This document shows positions 1-8,326 of a stretch of 64,000 nucleotides of DNA, piece by piece. How positions within the stretch are numbered: the stretch's first letter is position 1; every line of letters begins with the position of its first letter. The stretch spans positions 2,218,071 through 2,282,070 of the forward strand of contig CP070696.1 of assembly GCA_020353535.1 (NCBI GenBank), given 5' to 3'. The translations under genes and the position numbers were made by a program. Origin of the DNA: Spirochaetaceae bacterium. Its GTDB lineage: Bacteria; Spirochaetota; Spirochaetia; SZUA-6; DRHE01. Below the pieces are notes generated by a model. The model ran no database searches and was not told the origin of the DNA. It saw only the letters and a program-made list of their open reading frames with translations.

Positions 1-1
1 T

Positions 2-214
2 GCTCTGGCTCCGGGCTACTACGGCACGACACCGAATAAAAAGTGGTTCGAGGCAAATCCGGAGATCTACAAGCAGGTCATCGATATGATTCCCCTGAAG
101 CGCCTCGGCACGATCGAGGAGCTGGCTGCTCTGGTGACCGTTCTGGCTTCGGAGGTGTCCAACTACATAACAGGCTCAACCGTAGTGATCGACGGCGGGT
201 ACACGCTGTGGTAG
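2..214 (+). CDS. Short-chain dehydrogenase/reductase, C-terminal fragment
   Basis: This is the last 70 codons of a gene that enters from the left edge. The readable end, with LASEVSNYITGSTVVIDGGY close to the stop, is the standard C-terminal block of the SDR family (classical FabG/KduD-like NAD(P)-dependent oxidoreductases), in which the YITG...DGGY segment packs next to the cofactor site. The Rossmann GxxxGxG motif and the YxxxK catalytic pair lie outside the window, so the substrate cannot be named. A 208-bp gap with its own promoter separates it from hflK, so it is probably a separate transcription unit. Confidence 0.85.
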   Translation, partial: ALAPGYYGTTPNKKWFEANPEIYKQVIDMIPLKRLGTIEELAALVTVLASEVSNYITGSTVVIDGGYTLW

Positions 215-240
215 ATCTCTAAAGGTCCTAACCATCCAGC

Positions 241-276
241 TTGACCGCGGACCAGGACAGCAGTACTATTATAGTA
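241..276 (+). promoter_or_regulatory. Probable sigma-70 promoter of hflKC with palindrome over the -10
   Basis: TTGACC (241-246), a 17-base spacer and TACTAT (264-269) make a good vegetative promoter about 150 bases upstream of hflK. The -10 lies inside a perfect 13-bp palindrome, TACTATTATAGTA (264-276), which could be an operator. The element is read directly from sequence; use as an operator is inference. Confidence 0.55.
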
Positions 277-422
277 GCCGATAACGGATTCACGTTTGCA
301 GTCTATCCGATGATTAATCCGAAGCGCAGTCGCGCGTGGTACAGCTTCGGAATTTCACGTGTCATCCGGCTAAGCACCACAGAGCTGGTGCAGCTGAAAA
401 CCATCAAGTACAAGGAGGGTGT

Positions 423-1409
423 ATGTCAGAACGTGATGTATCTCCCGGACGAACGCCCAGACGCCTGACGCCAAGGGCGATCATCATCGTCGTCCTGGTT
501 ATCCTGCTGTTGATCACCGTGTTTTCCAGTTTCTTCGTGGTCGATCCGCAGGAAACGGCCGCGGTGCTGAGGTTCGGCCGCTTCATCCGAATGGCCGAAC
601 CGGGTCTGCATTTCAAGCTCCCCTTCGGAATCGAGAAGAACTACAACGTTCCCACCCAGGTCGTCCTCAAAGACGAATTCGGCTTTCGTACCGAGCGACC
701 GGGAATCACCACCATCAGGGCGGCGCAGGATTTCCCCGGCGAGTCGATCATGCTCACCGGAGACCTGAACATTGTGGATGTGGAGTGGATCATCCAGTAC
801 CGCATCGTGGATGCCTTCAACTGGCTGTTCAAGGTCCAGGAGAAGGAAAAGACCATCCGGGACATCAGCCAGTCGGTTATCAATCAGCTGGTCGGGGACC
901 GGGCTATATTCGACGTCATCGGCGCTGAGAGGGCCAACATCGAAACTCAAGGTCAGGATCATATGAATCGGCTTTTCGACAAGTACGAGCTCGGTATCCG
1001 GGTCACCACGGTAAAGCTGCAGAACATCGTACCCCCGGCCGGTCCCGTACAGGAGGCTTTCGAGGATGTCAACAAGGCCATCCAGGACCGAAGCCGCCTG
1101 ATCAACGAGGGTCAGGAAGCCTACAACCAGGCCATCCCCAGGGCCAAAGGCCAGGCGGAGCAACTGGTTCAGGAGGCCGAAGGGTACGCCGTGGAGAGGG
1201 TAAACAAGGCCGAAGGTGACGTAGCCCGTTTCTCCCGGGTTCTGACCGAGTACAACCGTAGTCCCGGCGTAACCCGAACCCGTCTGTACTACGAGATGTT
1301 CGAAGAGGTTTTCAAGGACGCGGAAAATGTAGACCTGATCGACAAGAACCTGCAGAACTTCATCCCCTTCAAGGCTTTGGAATCCTCTTCCGCAGGAGGC
1401 GCCCAATGA
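423..1409 (+). CDS. hflK: HflK, membrane SPFH/prohibitin-family protein
   Basis: Predicted 328-residue inner-membrane protein that in known systems forms, with HflC, a large ring around the FtsH protease and restrains its action on membrane proteins. One membrane segment (about residues 20-41, IIIVVLVILLLITVF) is followed by the SPFH/band-7 domain (VVDPQETAAVLRFGRF) and a long Ala/Glu-rich coiled coil with repeated KAEG/EAEG blocks. The start at 423 is chosen because AAGGAGG lies just before it; an in-frame ATG at 336 has no ribosome site and would add non-conserved residues. Its stop overlaps the hflC start as ATGA, indicating coupled translation. No ftsH is in the window. Confidence 0.93.
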   Translation: MSERDVSPGRTPRRLTPRAIIIVVLVILLLITVFSSFFVVDPQETAAVLRFGRFIRMAEPGLHFKLPFGIEKNYNVPTQVVLKDEFGFRTERPGITTIRAAQDFPGESIMLTGDLNIVDVEWIIQYRIVDAFNWLFKVQEKEKTIRDISQSVINQLVGDRAIFDVIGAERANIETQGQDHMNRLFDKYELGIRVTTVKLQNIVPPAGPVQEAFEDVNKAIQDRSRLINEGQEAYNQAIPRAKGQAEQLVQEAEGYAVERVNKAEGDVARFSRVLTEYNRSPGVTRTRLYYEMFEEVFKDAENVDLIDKNLQNFIPFKALESSSAGGAQ

Positions 1410-2389
1410 AAAAGACAATTACGGTTCTAGTGGTCGTCGCGGTCATCCTTATCCTCTTTCTGATCACCGGGCCCTTCTACGTTATCGAGGAGGGGGAACA
1501 GGCCGTAGTGATCCGTTTCGGCCGCATCATTTCGATCGAACAGGAAGCGGGCTTGAAGATCAAGGTTCCATTCGTGGACAACGTCAACAAGTTCCCCAAG
1601 AAGATTCTGGCCTGGGACGGAGAATCCCAACGGATTCCCACGAAAGAGAACCAGTTCATCTGGGTGGACACCACCGCCCGCTGGAAGATCACCGACCCCA
1701 AGCTGTTCTACGAATCCGTCGGCAGCATCACCGGCGCTCATTCCCGACTTGACGATGTAATCGACTCGGCGGTACGGAAGATCGTCTCCCGAAACTCCCT
1801 GGTGGAGGCGGTGAGAAACTCGAACGTGATCAACGAGATCGCGCGCCCCAGCGTCTACCAGGCCGGAGCGGAGATCGAGGGAGAGGAGGCGGAGGCCCTC
1901 GGCATCGATACAACGATCGTCTACGATGAGATCCTAAAAGGCCGCGCGGTTCTCTCCGATGAGGTATTTCAGGAATCCAGCATCATCACGCCTCAGTACG
2001 GCATCGAGCTGATCGATATCATCATCCGCCAGATCAAGTATTCCGACGAGCTCACCGAGAGCGTGTACCGGCGCATGATCGCGGAACGGAATCAGATCGC
2101 TCAGGCCTTCCGCTCCGATGGAGAGGGAAAGAAGGCGGCGATCCTCGGTGAAATGCAGCGGGAGCTGCTCTCGATTCAGTCCGGAGCCTACCGGGAAGCG
2201 CAGACGATCAAAGGTGAGGCGGATGCCCAAGCGGCGGCAATCTACGCCAACACCTACAACCGGAGTCCGGACTTCTACGAGTTCTGGAAGGCGATCGAGA
2301 GCTACCGGACCATGCTGCCCAAGTTCCGCAAGACCCTGACCACTGAACCGGAGTACTTCCGCTACCTCTACGATCAGGCGGGTCGATAG
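1406..2389 (+). CDS. hflC: HflC, membrane SPFH/prohibitin-family protein
   Basis: Partner of HflK, 327 residues. One N-terminal membrane helix (about residues 4-25) precedes the band-7 domain (VIEEGEQAVVIRFGRI) and a C-terminal coiled coil containing GEMQRELLSIQSGAYREAQ and KGEADAQAAAIYA, the usual HflC signature. Length is close to E. coli HflC. It overlaps hflK by four bases and is followed within 35 bases by a strong terminator, so hflK-hflC form a two-gene operon. Its role in modulating FtsH is known for the family and is inferred here. Confidence 0.93.
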   Translation: MKKTITVLVVVAVILILFLITGPFYVIEEGEQAVVIRFGRIISIEQEAGLKIKVPFVDNVNKFPKKILAWDGESQRIPTKENQFIWVDTTARWKITDPKLFYESVGSITGAHSRLDDVIDSAVRKIVSRNSLVEAVRNSNVINEIARPSVYQAGAEIEGEEAEALGIDTTIVYDEILKGRAVLSDEVFQESSIITPQYGIELIDIIIRQIKYSDELTESVYRRMIAERNQIAQAFRSDGEGKKAAILGEMQRELLSIQSGAYREAQTIKGEADAQAAAIYANTYNRSPDFYEFWKAIESYRTMLPKFRKTLTTEPEYFRYLYDQAGR

Positions 2390-2423
2390 CGCAGTAGCCT
2401 GCGAAAAATGCGAATCTGAACAG

Positions 2424-2455
2424 GCCCGCGGCCGATCGGCCGCGGGTCTTTTTTT
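2424..2455 (+). terminator. Intrinsic terminator after hflC
   Basis: A perfect GC-rich inverted repeat (CCCGCGGCCGATCGGCCGCGGG, two 11-base arms, 2425-2446) is followed by TC and seven T. This is a classic Rho-independent terminator closing the hflKC operon. Confidence 0.92.
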
Positions 2456-2551
2456 CCAACACTCCGTTGAAGTACGTCCAATTCGCCAAGCCAATAAGCT
2501 CTGTTCTCCTCGGTGGTTGACAAAAGGTAGCGCCAGTGGCAGACATTACAC

Positions 2552-3451
2552 ATGGCGAAACAAGGAGTATACACCGCGGAATTGCAGCGACAATCGTATG
2601 GAAGCACCCCCGACGGGGCCGAAGTCGACATTTTCATCCTGACCAACTCCACTGGCATCAGCGCCCGGGTGATCACCTACGGGTGCATCCTCACCTCCGT
2701 GCGGATGCCGGACAGAAGGGGCAGCATCGGGGAAATCACCCTCGGCTTCGACAAGCGGGTCTGGACGGCGGAGGAACTGAGGGAGAATGACACCGTGGGC
2801 GTGCGCTTCTCCTACACCAGCCCGGACGGAGAGGAGGGGTATCCCGGAGAGCTGAAGGTCGGCGTAACCTACAGCTTGAACGAGAACATTGAGCTCACCT
2901 TCGACTACCGGGCGGTAACCATCAGGGCCACGCCGATCAACCTGACAAATCACGCCTACTGGAACTTGAGCGGCGCCGGCTCCGGTACGGTCTACGGTCA
3001 CCTGCTTTCCCTCGACTGCTCCCGTTATCTTGTGGTGAACGAGCAGCTGATCCCCACGGGAGAGATTCTCCCGGTGGAGGGCACGGCCTTGGACTTCCGG
3101 AGCGAAAAGGCGATCGGCCGGGATATCGATCAACTTTCAGTCGGCTACGATCACTGTTTCGTGGCCGACAAACAAGGAGCCGAGCTGGCAGCAATCGCCC
3201 GCCTGGTAGATCCGGTCAGCGGCAGGGGCATGGAGATCTTCACCACCAAGCCCGCGGTTCAACTCTACACGGGGAACTTCTTGGCCGGCATCCGCGGCGC
3301 GAACGGAGCCGTCTTTGACAGGCATACCGCCCTCTGCCTGGAAACTGAATTTTTTCCGGATGCGGTGAATCAGCCCGGGTGTCCCTCGGCGGTGCTTCGG
3401 CCGGGTGAGAGCTACCATCACACAACGGTACATCGCCTGTTCAGCGAATGA
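2552..3451 (+). CDS. galM: Aldose 1-epimerase (GalM-like) with a missing internal segment
   Basis: Family members interconvert alpha and beta anomers of free sugars. Present here are the NLTNHAYWNL block (one catalytic His), VGYDHCF (substrate Asp) and LCLETEFFPDAVNQP (catalytic Glu). The protein has only 299 residues where about 340-350 is usual. The reading runs from ITLGFD straight into KRVWTAEEL, so the NPYxGxxxGRxANRI and NxxHLHGG blocks normally between them, which carry the conserved Arg and the second active-site His, are absent. The two flanking GFD words suggest an in-frame deletion by short-repeat recombination. There is no clear ribosome site; TTGACA lies at 2517-2522. The gene overlaps the permease gene by four bases. 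It may be inactive or altered. Confidence 0.82.
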   Translation: MAKQGVYTAELQRQSYGSTPDGAEVDIFILTNSTGISARVITYGCILTSVRMPDRRGSIGEITLGFDKRVWTAEELRENDTVGVRFSYTSPDGEEGYPGELKVGVTYSLNENIELTFDYRAVTIRATPINLTNHAYWNLSGAGSGTVYGHLLSLDCSRYLVVNEQLIPTGEILPVEGTALDFRSEKAIGRDIDQLSVGYDHCFVADKQGAELAAIARLVDPVSGRGMEIFTTKPAVQLYTGNFLAGIRGANGAVFDRHTALCLETEFFPDAVNQPGCPSAVLRPGESYHHTTVHRLFSE

Positions 3452-4593
3452 TCTTCCTCTGTTTCACGGCCATCCTCGTATTGGCGGTGAGCGGCCAGGC
3501 CTTCCCCTCCTTTCTGACGCGCCTGGGAGGGGACTCCCTTCAGCAGGGGCTGCTCCTCTCGGCCTTGTTCTTCTTCTTTCCGGTGAGCTCGGTGGCAGCG
3601 GGGATCGTGGCTGACAGGATCGGCAAGGTACGGGTCGTAACCTTCGGGGTGATGTTGATCGCCCTCCCCCTTGCCCTGATTGCCCTGTTTCAGGATGTTT
3701 GGGCCCGCATCGTGACCTTGCTACTGTTCGGTGTCGGCGCGGGGATCATCGAAAGTCAGATCTCGGCCCTGCTCACGGACGTCAATCCGGCCCGTGAAAG
3801 ATCCATTATGAACCTGTCCCAGACCCTGTTCAGCGTCGGGGCGGCGGCGGGGCCGTTCCTCCTCGCCGTGATCTACACCTCCACCGACAGGCTGTCGATC
3901 ACCGCGGTGTTCTGGTTTCTGGCAGCACTCAACGCCCTGATCGCCGCAGGCTTCCCGTTGCTACGCAGATCAGCGTTTCGGTCGGGGGAGCACGAAGCGC
4001 TCGGCCTCAAGAAGCTGCTCAGGAACAGGACTCTACTGGCTCTGGCGGTTTCCATCTTCCTGTACGTGGCCGTCGAAATGGGCACCGCGGGTTGGTTGGC
4101 CAAGTACGGAGAGATCCACCTCGGCATGTCCCGGGAGCTGGCTCCCGTGTGCATCACCCTGTTCTGGGGAAGCCTGGGTTTGAGCCGCGCCCTTGTGGGT
4201 GTGTTAACCCATCGAATCCCGGACCGGATCGTGCTGGTATTTGCAGTCGGTTTGAGCATCGCCGCCCAGGCATTTTCTTTTTCCGTCGGCAACACCGCGG
4301 CTTCCCTGCTGGGGATCGCGATCCTCGGTTTCGGCATGGGCTGCATCTGGCCCACCCTGGTCGCCCTGGCAGGAAGTCGTTTCCGGGGCGACAGCGGCAG
4401 TGCCGTGGGCATCATGGTCGCCGCCGGAGCCCTGTCCATTCCCCTGATTCAAATGGTGATCGGTTTCACCTCTCGGGCCGATATACTGGGCTTGAAGAAC
4501 AGCCTGCTCGGATTAAGCGCCCTGAGCGTTCTGAATCTGTTGCTCATCCTGCGGATCTTTCGCCGTTCTTCGGCTTTCGTCAAGGCCAGCTAG
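3448..4593 (+). CDS. MFS permease, sugar-type
   Basis: Predicted 381-residue inner-membrane transporter with about twelve hydrophobic helices and the major-facilitator loop between helices 2 and 3 (GIVADRIGKVRVV, around residue 50). The second half has the related ALVGVLTHRIPDRIVLV loop. The family uses proton or sodium gradients, or exports. It starts inside the last codons of galM (ATGA overlap) and is followed by a sugar dehydrogenase, so a sugar substrate such as a hexose is a reasonable inference, not something seen in the protein itself. Confidence 0.85.
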   Translation: MIFLCFTAILVLAVSGQAFPSFLTRLGGDSLQQGLLLSALFFFFPVSSVAAGIVADRIGKVRVVTFGVMLIALPLALIALFQDVWARIVTLLLFGVGAGIIESQISALLTDVNPARERSIMNLSQTLFSVGAAAGPFLLAVIYTSTDRLSITAVFWFLAALNALIAAGFPLLRRSAFRSGEHEALGLKKLLRNRTLLALAVSIFLYVAVEMGTAGWLAKYGEIHLGMSRELAPVCITLFWGSLGLSRALVGVLTHRIPDRIVLVFAVGLSIAAQAFSFSVGNTAASLLGIAILGFGMGCIWPTLVALAGSRFRGDSGSAVGIMVAAGALSIPLIQMVIGFTSRADILGLKNSLLGLSALSVLNLLLILRIFRRSSAFVKAS

Positions 4594-4657
4594 GCTTCCC
4601 TGTTTCCGGGTTCGCTGCAAAGCTGACGGTAAAGATCAGATTTATTATCTTTCCTGT

Positions 4658-5752
4658 ATGAAACACACAATAATCTCAATAGCTCTTGTTATAATTACAG
4701 TTTGGAATGCCCAGATCGGGTGGGCACAGGGCGATCTTCCGGTGGAGCGGATTCGGCTGCCCGAGGGATTCAGAATCGAGGTCTATGCCTCCAACTTGAG
4801 AACCGCCCGGGGATTGAGCTTCGCCTCCGACGGCACACTGTTCGTCGGCTCCAAGAGCGGGGAGGTCTACGCGGTGCGGCCGAACGGGGAAGCCCTTGTC
4901 GTGACCCGGGGCTTGAGCATGCCGGTAGGTGTGGACGTATTTGAAGGGGATCTGTATATCTCCTCCGTCTCCGAGATCGTCAAGATCGACAACATCCTGG
5001 CCAACTTGGAAGGAAACCCGAAGCCTCGAGTCTTGATCGATACCCTGCCCCGGGACCGGCACCACGGCTGGAAGTTCATCAAAGTCGGTCCGGACGGAAA
5101 GCTGTACGTACCGGTGGGAGCTCCCTGCAACGTCTGCAAACAGGAGGACGAGCGATACGCCGGCATCCTGCGCATGAACCTCGACGGCAGCGGCCTGGAA
5201 TTGGTGGCCGGAGGGGTGCGCAACACGGTCGGCTTCGACTGGCATCCGGACACGAAGGAGCTCTGGTTCACCGACAACGGCCGCGACCTGATGGGGGATG
5301 ACATTCCCCCGGATGAGCTCAACCGGGCGCCCCGAACGGGTCTGCACTTCGGCTTTCCCTACCTCCATGGGCGAGGTGTGAGGGATCCGAAGTTCTGGGA
5401 CGACCGTCCTGCGGGCCTGCAGTTCCGGCTGCCTGAACACGAGTTTCCCGCCCACGTGGCCGCCCTGGGCATGCGCTTTTACACAGCGGATCAGTTCCCG
5501 CAGGAATACCGGGGAGGGATCTTCGTGGCCGAACATGGCTCCTGGAACCGATCGCAGAAGATCGGCTACCGGGTGAGCTTCCTGCGCCTGCAGGGAAACC
5601 GGGTCAGCGAATACCGCATCTTTGCCGAGGGTTGGCTGGAAGGTCAGCGTGCCTGGGGCCGGCCGGCGGATGTGGAGATTGGTCCGGACGGAGCACTGTA
5701 CGTAGCCGATGATTCCGCGGACGCGGTCTACCGGATCAGCTACCGCCCGTAG
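4658..5752 (+). CDS. Periplasmic PQQ-type glucose/sorbosone dehydrogenase family protein
   Basis: A 364-residue exported beta-propeller. Residues 1-24 form a signal peptide ending IGWAQG. The body has the glucose/sorbosone dehydrogenase pattern: RTARGLSFASDGTLFVGS, HHGWKFIKVGPDGKLYVPVG, RNTVGFDWHPDTKELWFTDN and AEHGSWNRSQKIGY near residue 290. The family oxidises sugars with bound PQQ; some members are lactonase- or adhesin-like instead. GAPCNVC is typical of the sorbosone-dehydrogenase branch. A TATTAT -10-like box lies nine bases before the ATG and no ribosome site is visible. No PQQ synthesis genes are in the window, so cofactor use is uncertain. Confidence 0.82.
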   Translation: MKHTIISIALVIITVWNAQIGWAQGDLPVERIRLPEGFRIEVYASNLRTARGLSFASDGTLFVGSKSGEVYAVRPNGEALVVTRGLSMPVGVDVFEGDLYISSVSEIVKIDNILANLEGNPKPRVLIDTLPRDRHHGWKFIKVGPDGKLYVPVGAPCNVCKQEDERYAGILRMNLDGSGLELVAGGVRNTVGFDWHPDTKELWFTDNGRDLMGDDIPPDELNRAPRTGLHFGFPYLHGRGVRDPKFWDDRPAGLQFRLPEHEFPAHVAALGMRFYTADQFPQEYRGGIFVAEHGSWNRSQKIGYRVSFLRLQGNRVSEYRIFAEGWLEGQRAWGRPADVEIGPDGALYVADDSADAVYRISYRP

Positions 5753-5843
5753 AATGTTTTTGGCTAATAAAATCCGGTCAAACCCTGAATAAGGTTATTT
5801 CGGCGGCTTGAAGTACCGGTTGTCCTACGCAGGAGAGCAAGCT

Positions 5844-5936
5844 ATGAATCCCATGATCGTCTATGGGGGCCATGAGGGTGCCTTCCAATCCGGAATCGAT
5901 GTGTTTCCGTGGTTGGATGAAGCCTGGCTGAAGTGA
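5844..5936 (+). CDS. Possible 30-residue small protein or gene remnant
   Basis: An ATG preceded at good distance by AGGAGAG (5831-5837) opens a 30-codon frame beginning MNPMIVYGGHEGAFQ and ending in TGA. I do not recognise it. It could be a real small gene, or the leftover 5' end of a larger gene, because the ribosome site is better than chance. The rest of the 5753-5966 gap shows nothing else. Confidence 0.2.
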   Translation: MNPMIVYGGHEGAFQSGIDVFPWLDEAWLK

Positions 5937-5966
5937 ACGAGACGAGAGCGATCAATTCCCTCGGGA

Positions 5967-6341
5967 CTACTCCCTGTAAAGCTCCACCTCGATGCTGGAA
6001 CCGAAGCTCTTGAGGGCTTCAACCCCGCCGATAAACTTCCCCAGGGGCACTACCGGGGAAGCGGCCCTGGGACGCTCATCCGTACTGGCCGGGGTGGGAC
6101 CGAAGAAGAAGCAGAGGGCGCTTCCCGGAGGCCAGTAGGCGATTTCCCCTGCCTCCAAGAGCTCCCGGGCGCTGGCATCCTTGGCGATCGCCAGCCCGCA
6201 GTCCCCGTAGAACTCTTCTCCCCAACGGGACATGCGCAGCTTCAGGGGAAGCGCGTTCAGCAACGAGCTCGCGGCCGTAGAGTCATTCAACTCGGCGGAG
6301 AAGCTTTGATTCTGGATCTTTATCGAAATTGTACTACCCAT
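5967..6341 (-). CDS. Cyclophilin-like fold protein (TM1367 type)
   Basis: A 124-residue cytoplasmic protein. The pattern ELNDSTAASSLLNALPLKL, then WGEEFYGDCG, then EIAYWPPGSALCFFFGPTPAS, then PLGKFIGGVEALK matches the small cyclophilin-like family typified by Thermotoga TM1367. These share the beta-barrel of cyclophilin without proven prolyl isomerase activity. It lies 42 bases downstream of the D12 methylase gene on the same strand and may be co-transcribed. Function is unknown. Confidence 0.75.
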   Translation of the reverse strand: MGSTISIKIQNQSFSAELNDSTAASSLLNALPLKLRMSRWGEEFYGDCGLAIAKDASARELLEAGEIAYWPPGSALCFFFGPTPASTDERPRAASPVVPLGKFIGGVEALKSFGSSIEVELYRE

Positions 6342-6383
6342 GGTAGCTCATCATAGCGGATCCAGCGGATTTCTCAAAGCCTG

Positions 6384-8285
6384 CTACCCTTGGAAGCGGA
6401 CACGGGCCAGAGAGGTCAGTCCCTCCAGCCCCCGGATCAATGTAGCGAAACGCTGCGGGTCGCTCCGGCCGAAGGTGCGGAGTTCCTCCAGAGTCCTCTC
6501 GAAGCGCTCACGGTACTTGCGGTGGGCGAATTTTCTGAGCAGCCAGAGGATCCGCTTTTGATGATCCTCTCGCTCATCCCCTCCCCCCGGTACGCTTGAA
6601 CTCTGCAGGATCTTGAGGAGCACTCGGATCTCCTCAAGGCGGTCGGCGCATTCACAGTGCTTTAGCTTCTCGAGCAGTTGCTGAAGGTCCTCCAATCCCG
6701 CCTTCCCCGCCGCAACTGCGATCATGCCGGCCGCCTCCGGGGAGAAACGGTAGAGGTGGGGCATGGGCAGATCGACGCTCCTGCCATTCAACCGAACTGG
6801 CAGCAAGTCGAAAGCATCAAGCTCGAGGGAGAAGCTCTTTCGAACCTTTTCCGGACAGAAGGAACGCTTCATGACGACGGCCAGCCTGTTGGCCAGCACT
6901 GCCCGCTCCAGACTGCTCCGGTTTGCAGCCGACCTGGAGCGGGATCGATCCAGAACCAGGACAAACTCGAGATTGTGCACCTGCCGGCCAATGCTCTGCT
7001 TGCCCCCCCGGTACTTGACGTATTCATTGCCGAAAAGCTCAACCCGACCCTGGGCAGCCAACAGCTCCACCAGCTCCTCAAAGGGGATGATCCCTTCTGT
7101 GTTGTAGCTCAAGATGATGTGACGGGCGTCGATCGCCTCCAACAACTGTTGCAAGGCCCGGCCGGCGCTGCGGCGGTAGCAAAAAGCCGAACGGGTCTTG
7201 GTCCAATCTCTACGAATCCCCGCCTTGTGCCGCAGCCGGCCGTCCTCGCGCAGCGTGTTGTCCACCTCCGGTTTGTCCCACAACGCGATGGTGTTGAGCA
7301 GATGGTAGTTGGAACCGTACTGGTGCTGGTTGTAGGGCGGATCGAGATAGCACAGATCCGCCGGTCGTGAGCGCACGAACTGCAGGGCATCCTGGCAGCC
7401 GATTTCGGCATATTCAGGGCTGTCGATCGTTACCGGCATCTGCAGGCGAATGGAACTCATGATCCTGCCCAGGGCGTCCCTGCCGTGTCCGCCGAAGCCT
7501 TTGTGGCAAGCCTTGAATACACCAGACGTGTTGGTATGGGTGGCGCATTGGTACAGCAGCGAAGCCAGGAGGATCATCTTCTCCTTGAGCGCGGCCCCAC
7601 CTGCTTCACCCGCTGCATCCGTCTGGGTAGTCGGGGTGGCTTCAGCGGATGGGCTCACCTCACCGGACGGGCTTGCCCCCCCCACCAACCCGGGATACAG
7701 CTCCTCGATCCTGCCGCGGACGGCGTCGATGATCAGGGCGTTCTCCCGGGTGTAAAACAGCCGCTCCGAGCGGTAGTCGGCGTGCTCCGTGCTGGCCGGC
7801 GCATAGTAGCGGGCAATATAGCGATCGGCAGGCAGCGGTTCGGGAAGTGTGTTTAAATCAGCCAGCACCCCCTCTGCTCCGCCCCGTGACCGGAACAGCC
7901 GGCGCACCGCAGAGCTGCTCACGCACAGATGGGCGTAGTTGAGAACGTAAGCGTAGTACTCCCAATCGTTGGCCAGCACCCGATAACCAAGGTAGCGGGC
8001 CAGGCGAGCAACGGCTCCCGAACCAGCGAAGGGATCGAGGAATACGGGAGCTTTACCCGCTGAGCGGTTTGCCGCGGTCCTACGGCCGCCAATCACGCCC
8101 CGCGCCGCCCCGGCGCCGTGACCGTGGCCAACCGCATCTCCCCAAGCTCCGCAGAGCCGGACGAACACCTGGTACAGCAGCGGCTGAAGGCTGCGCTTAT
8201 TGCCGATATAGGCGATCAGCTGTGTCTTGAGATAGGGATGATCCAGGTCGAAGGGCAGCACCCCCTGCCGCAAGCATTCCTGCAT
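6384..8285 (-). CDS. D12-class N6-adenine DNA methyltransferase, solitary
   Basis: A 633-residue enzyme expected to transfer methyl groups from S-adenosylmethionine to adenine in DNA. Near the N-terminus are YIGNKRSLQPLL (D12 start block) and the SAM motif FLDPFAGSGAVARLARYLGY; further on is the catalytic DLCYLDPPYNQHQY with DPPY. A low-complexity linker (Ser/Pro/Thr/Ala-rich, about residues 200-225) and about 200 extra C-terminal residues make it much longer than Dam. No restriction endonuclease or specificity subunit is adjacent, so it may be an orphan regulatory methylase or the remaining half of a lost restriction system. Its start faces moxR across 41 bases. Confidence 0.85.
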   Translation of the reverse strand: MQECLRQGVLPFDLDHPYLKTQLIAYIGNKRSLQPLLYQVFVRLCGAWGDAVGHGHGAGAARGVIGGRRTAANRSAGKAPVFLDPFAGSGAVARLARYLGYRVLANDWEYYAYVLNYAHLCVSSSAVRRLFRSRGGAEGVLADLNTLPEPLPADRYIARYYAPASTEHADYRSERLFYTRENALIIDAVRGRIEELYPGLVGGASPSGEVSPSAEATPTTQTDAAGEAGGAALKEKMILLASLLYQCATHTNTSGVFKACHKGFGGHGRDALGRIMSSIRLQMPVTIDSPEYAEIGCQDALQFVRSRPADLCYLDPPYNQHQYGSNYHLLNTIALWDKPEVDNTLREDGRLRHKAGIRRDWTKTRSAFCYRRSAGRALQQLLEAIDARHIILSYNTEGIIPFEELVELLAAQGRVELFGNEYVKYRGGKQSIGRQVHNLEFVLVLDRSRSRSAANRSSLERAVLANRLAVVMKRSFCPEKVRKSFSLELDAFDLLPVRLNGRSVDLPMPHLYRFSPEAAGMIAVAAGKAGLEDLQQLLEKLKHCECADRLEEIRVLLKILQSSSVPGGGDEREDHQKRILWLLRKFAHRKYRERFERTLEELRTFGRSDPQRFATLIRGLEGLTSLARVRFQG

Positions 8286-8288
8286 CTG

Positions 8289-8317
8289 TTGACTTTAACC
8301 GGCAATTTTTCTATTTT
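8289..8317 (+). promoter_or_regulatory. Promoter of moxR operon, apparently leaderless
   Basis: TTGACT (8289-8294), a 17-base spacer and TATTTT (8312-8317) stand only nine bases from the moxR ATG at 8327. A start about seven bases after the -10 would put the 5' end within a few bases of the ATG, and there is no ribosome site between. Leaderless translation is inferred. Confidence 0.5.
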
Positions 8318-8326
8318 CAATGCTAC

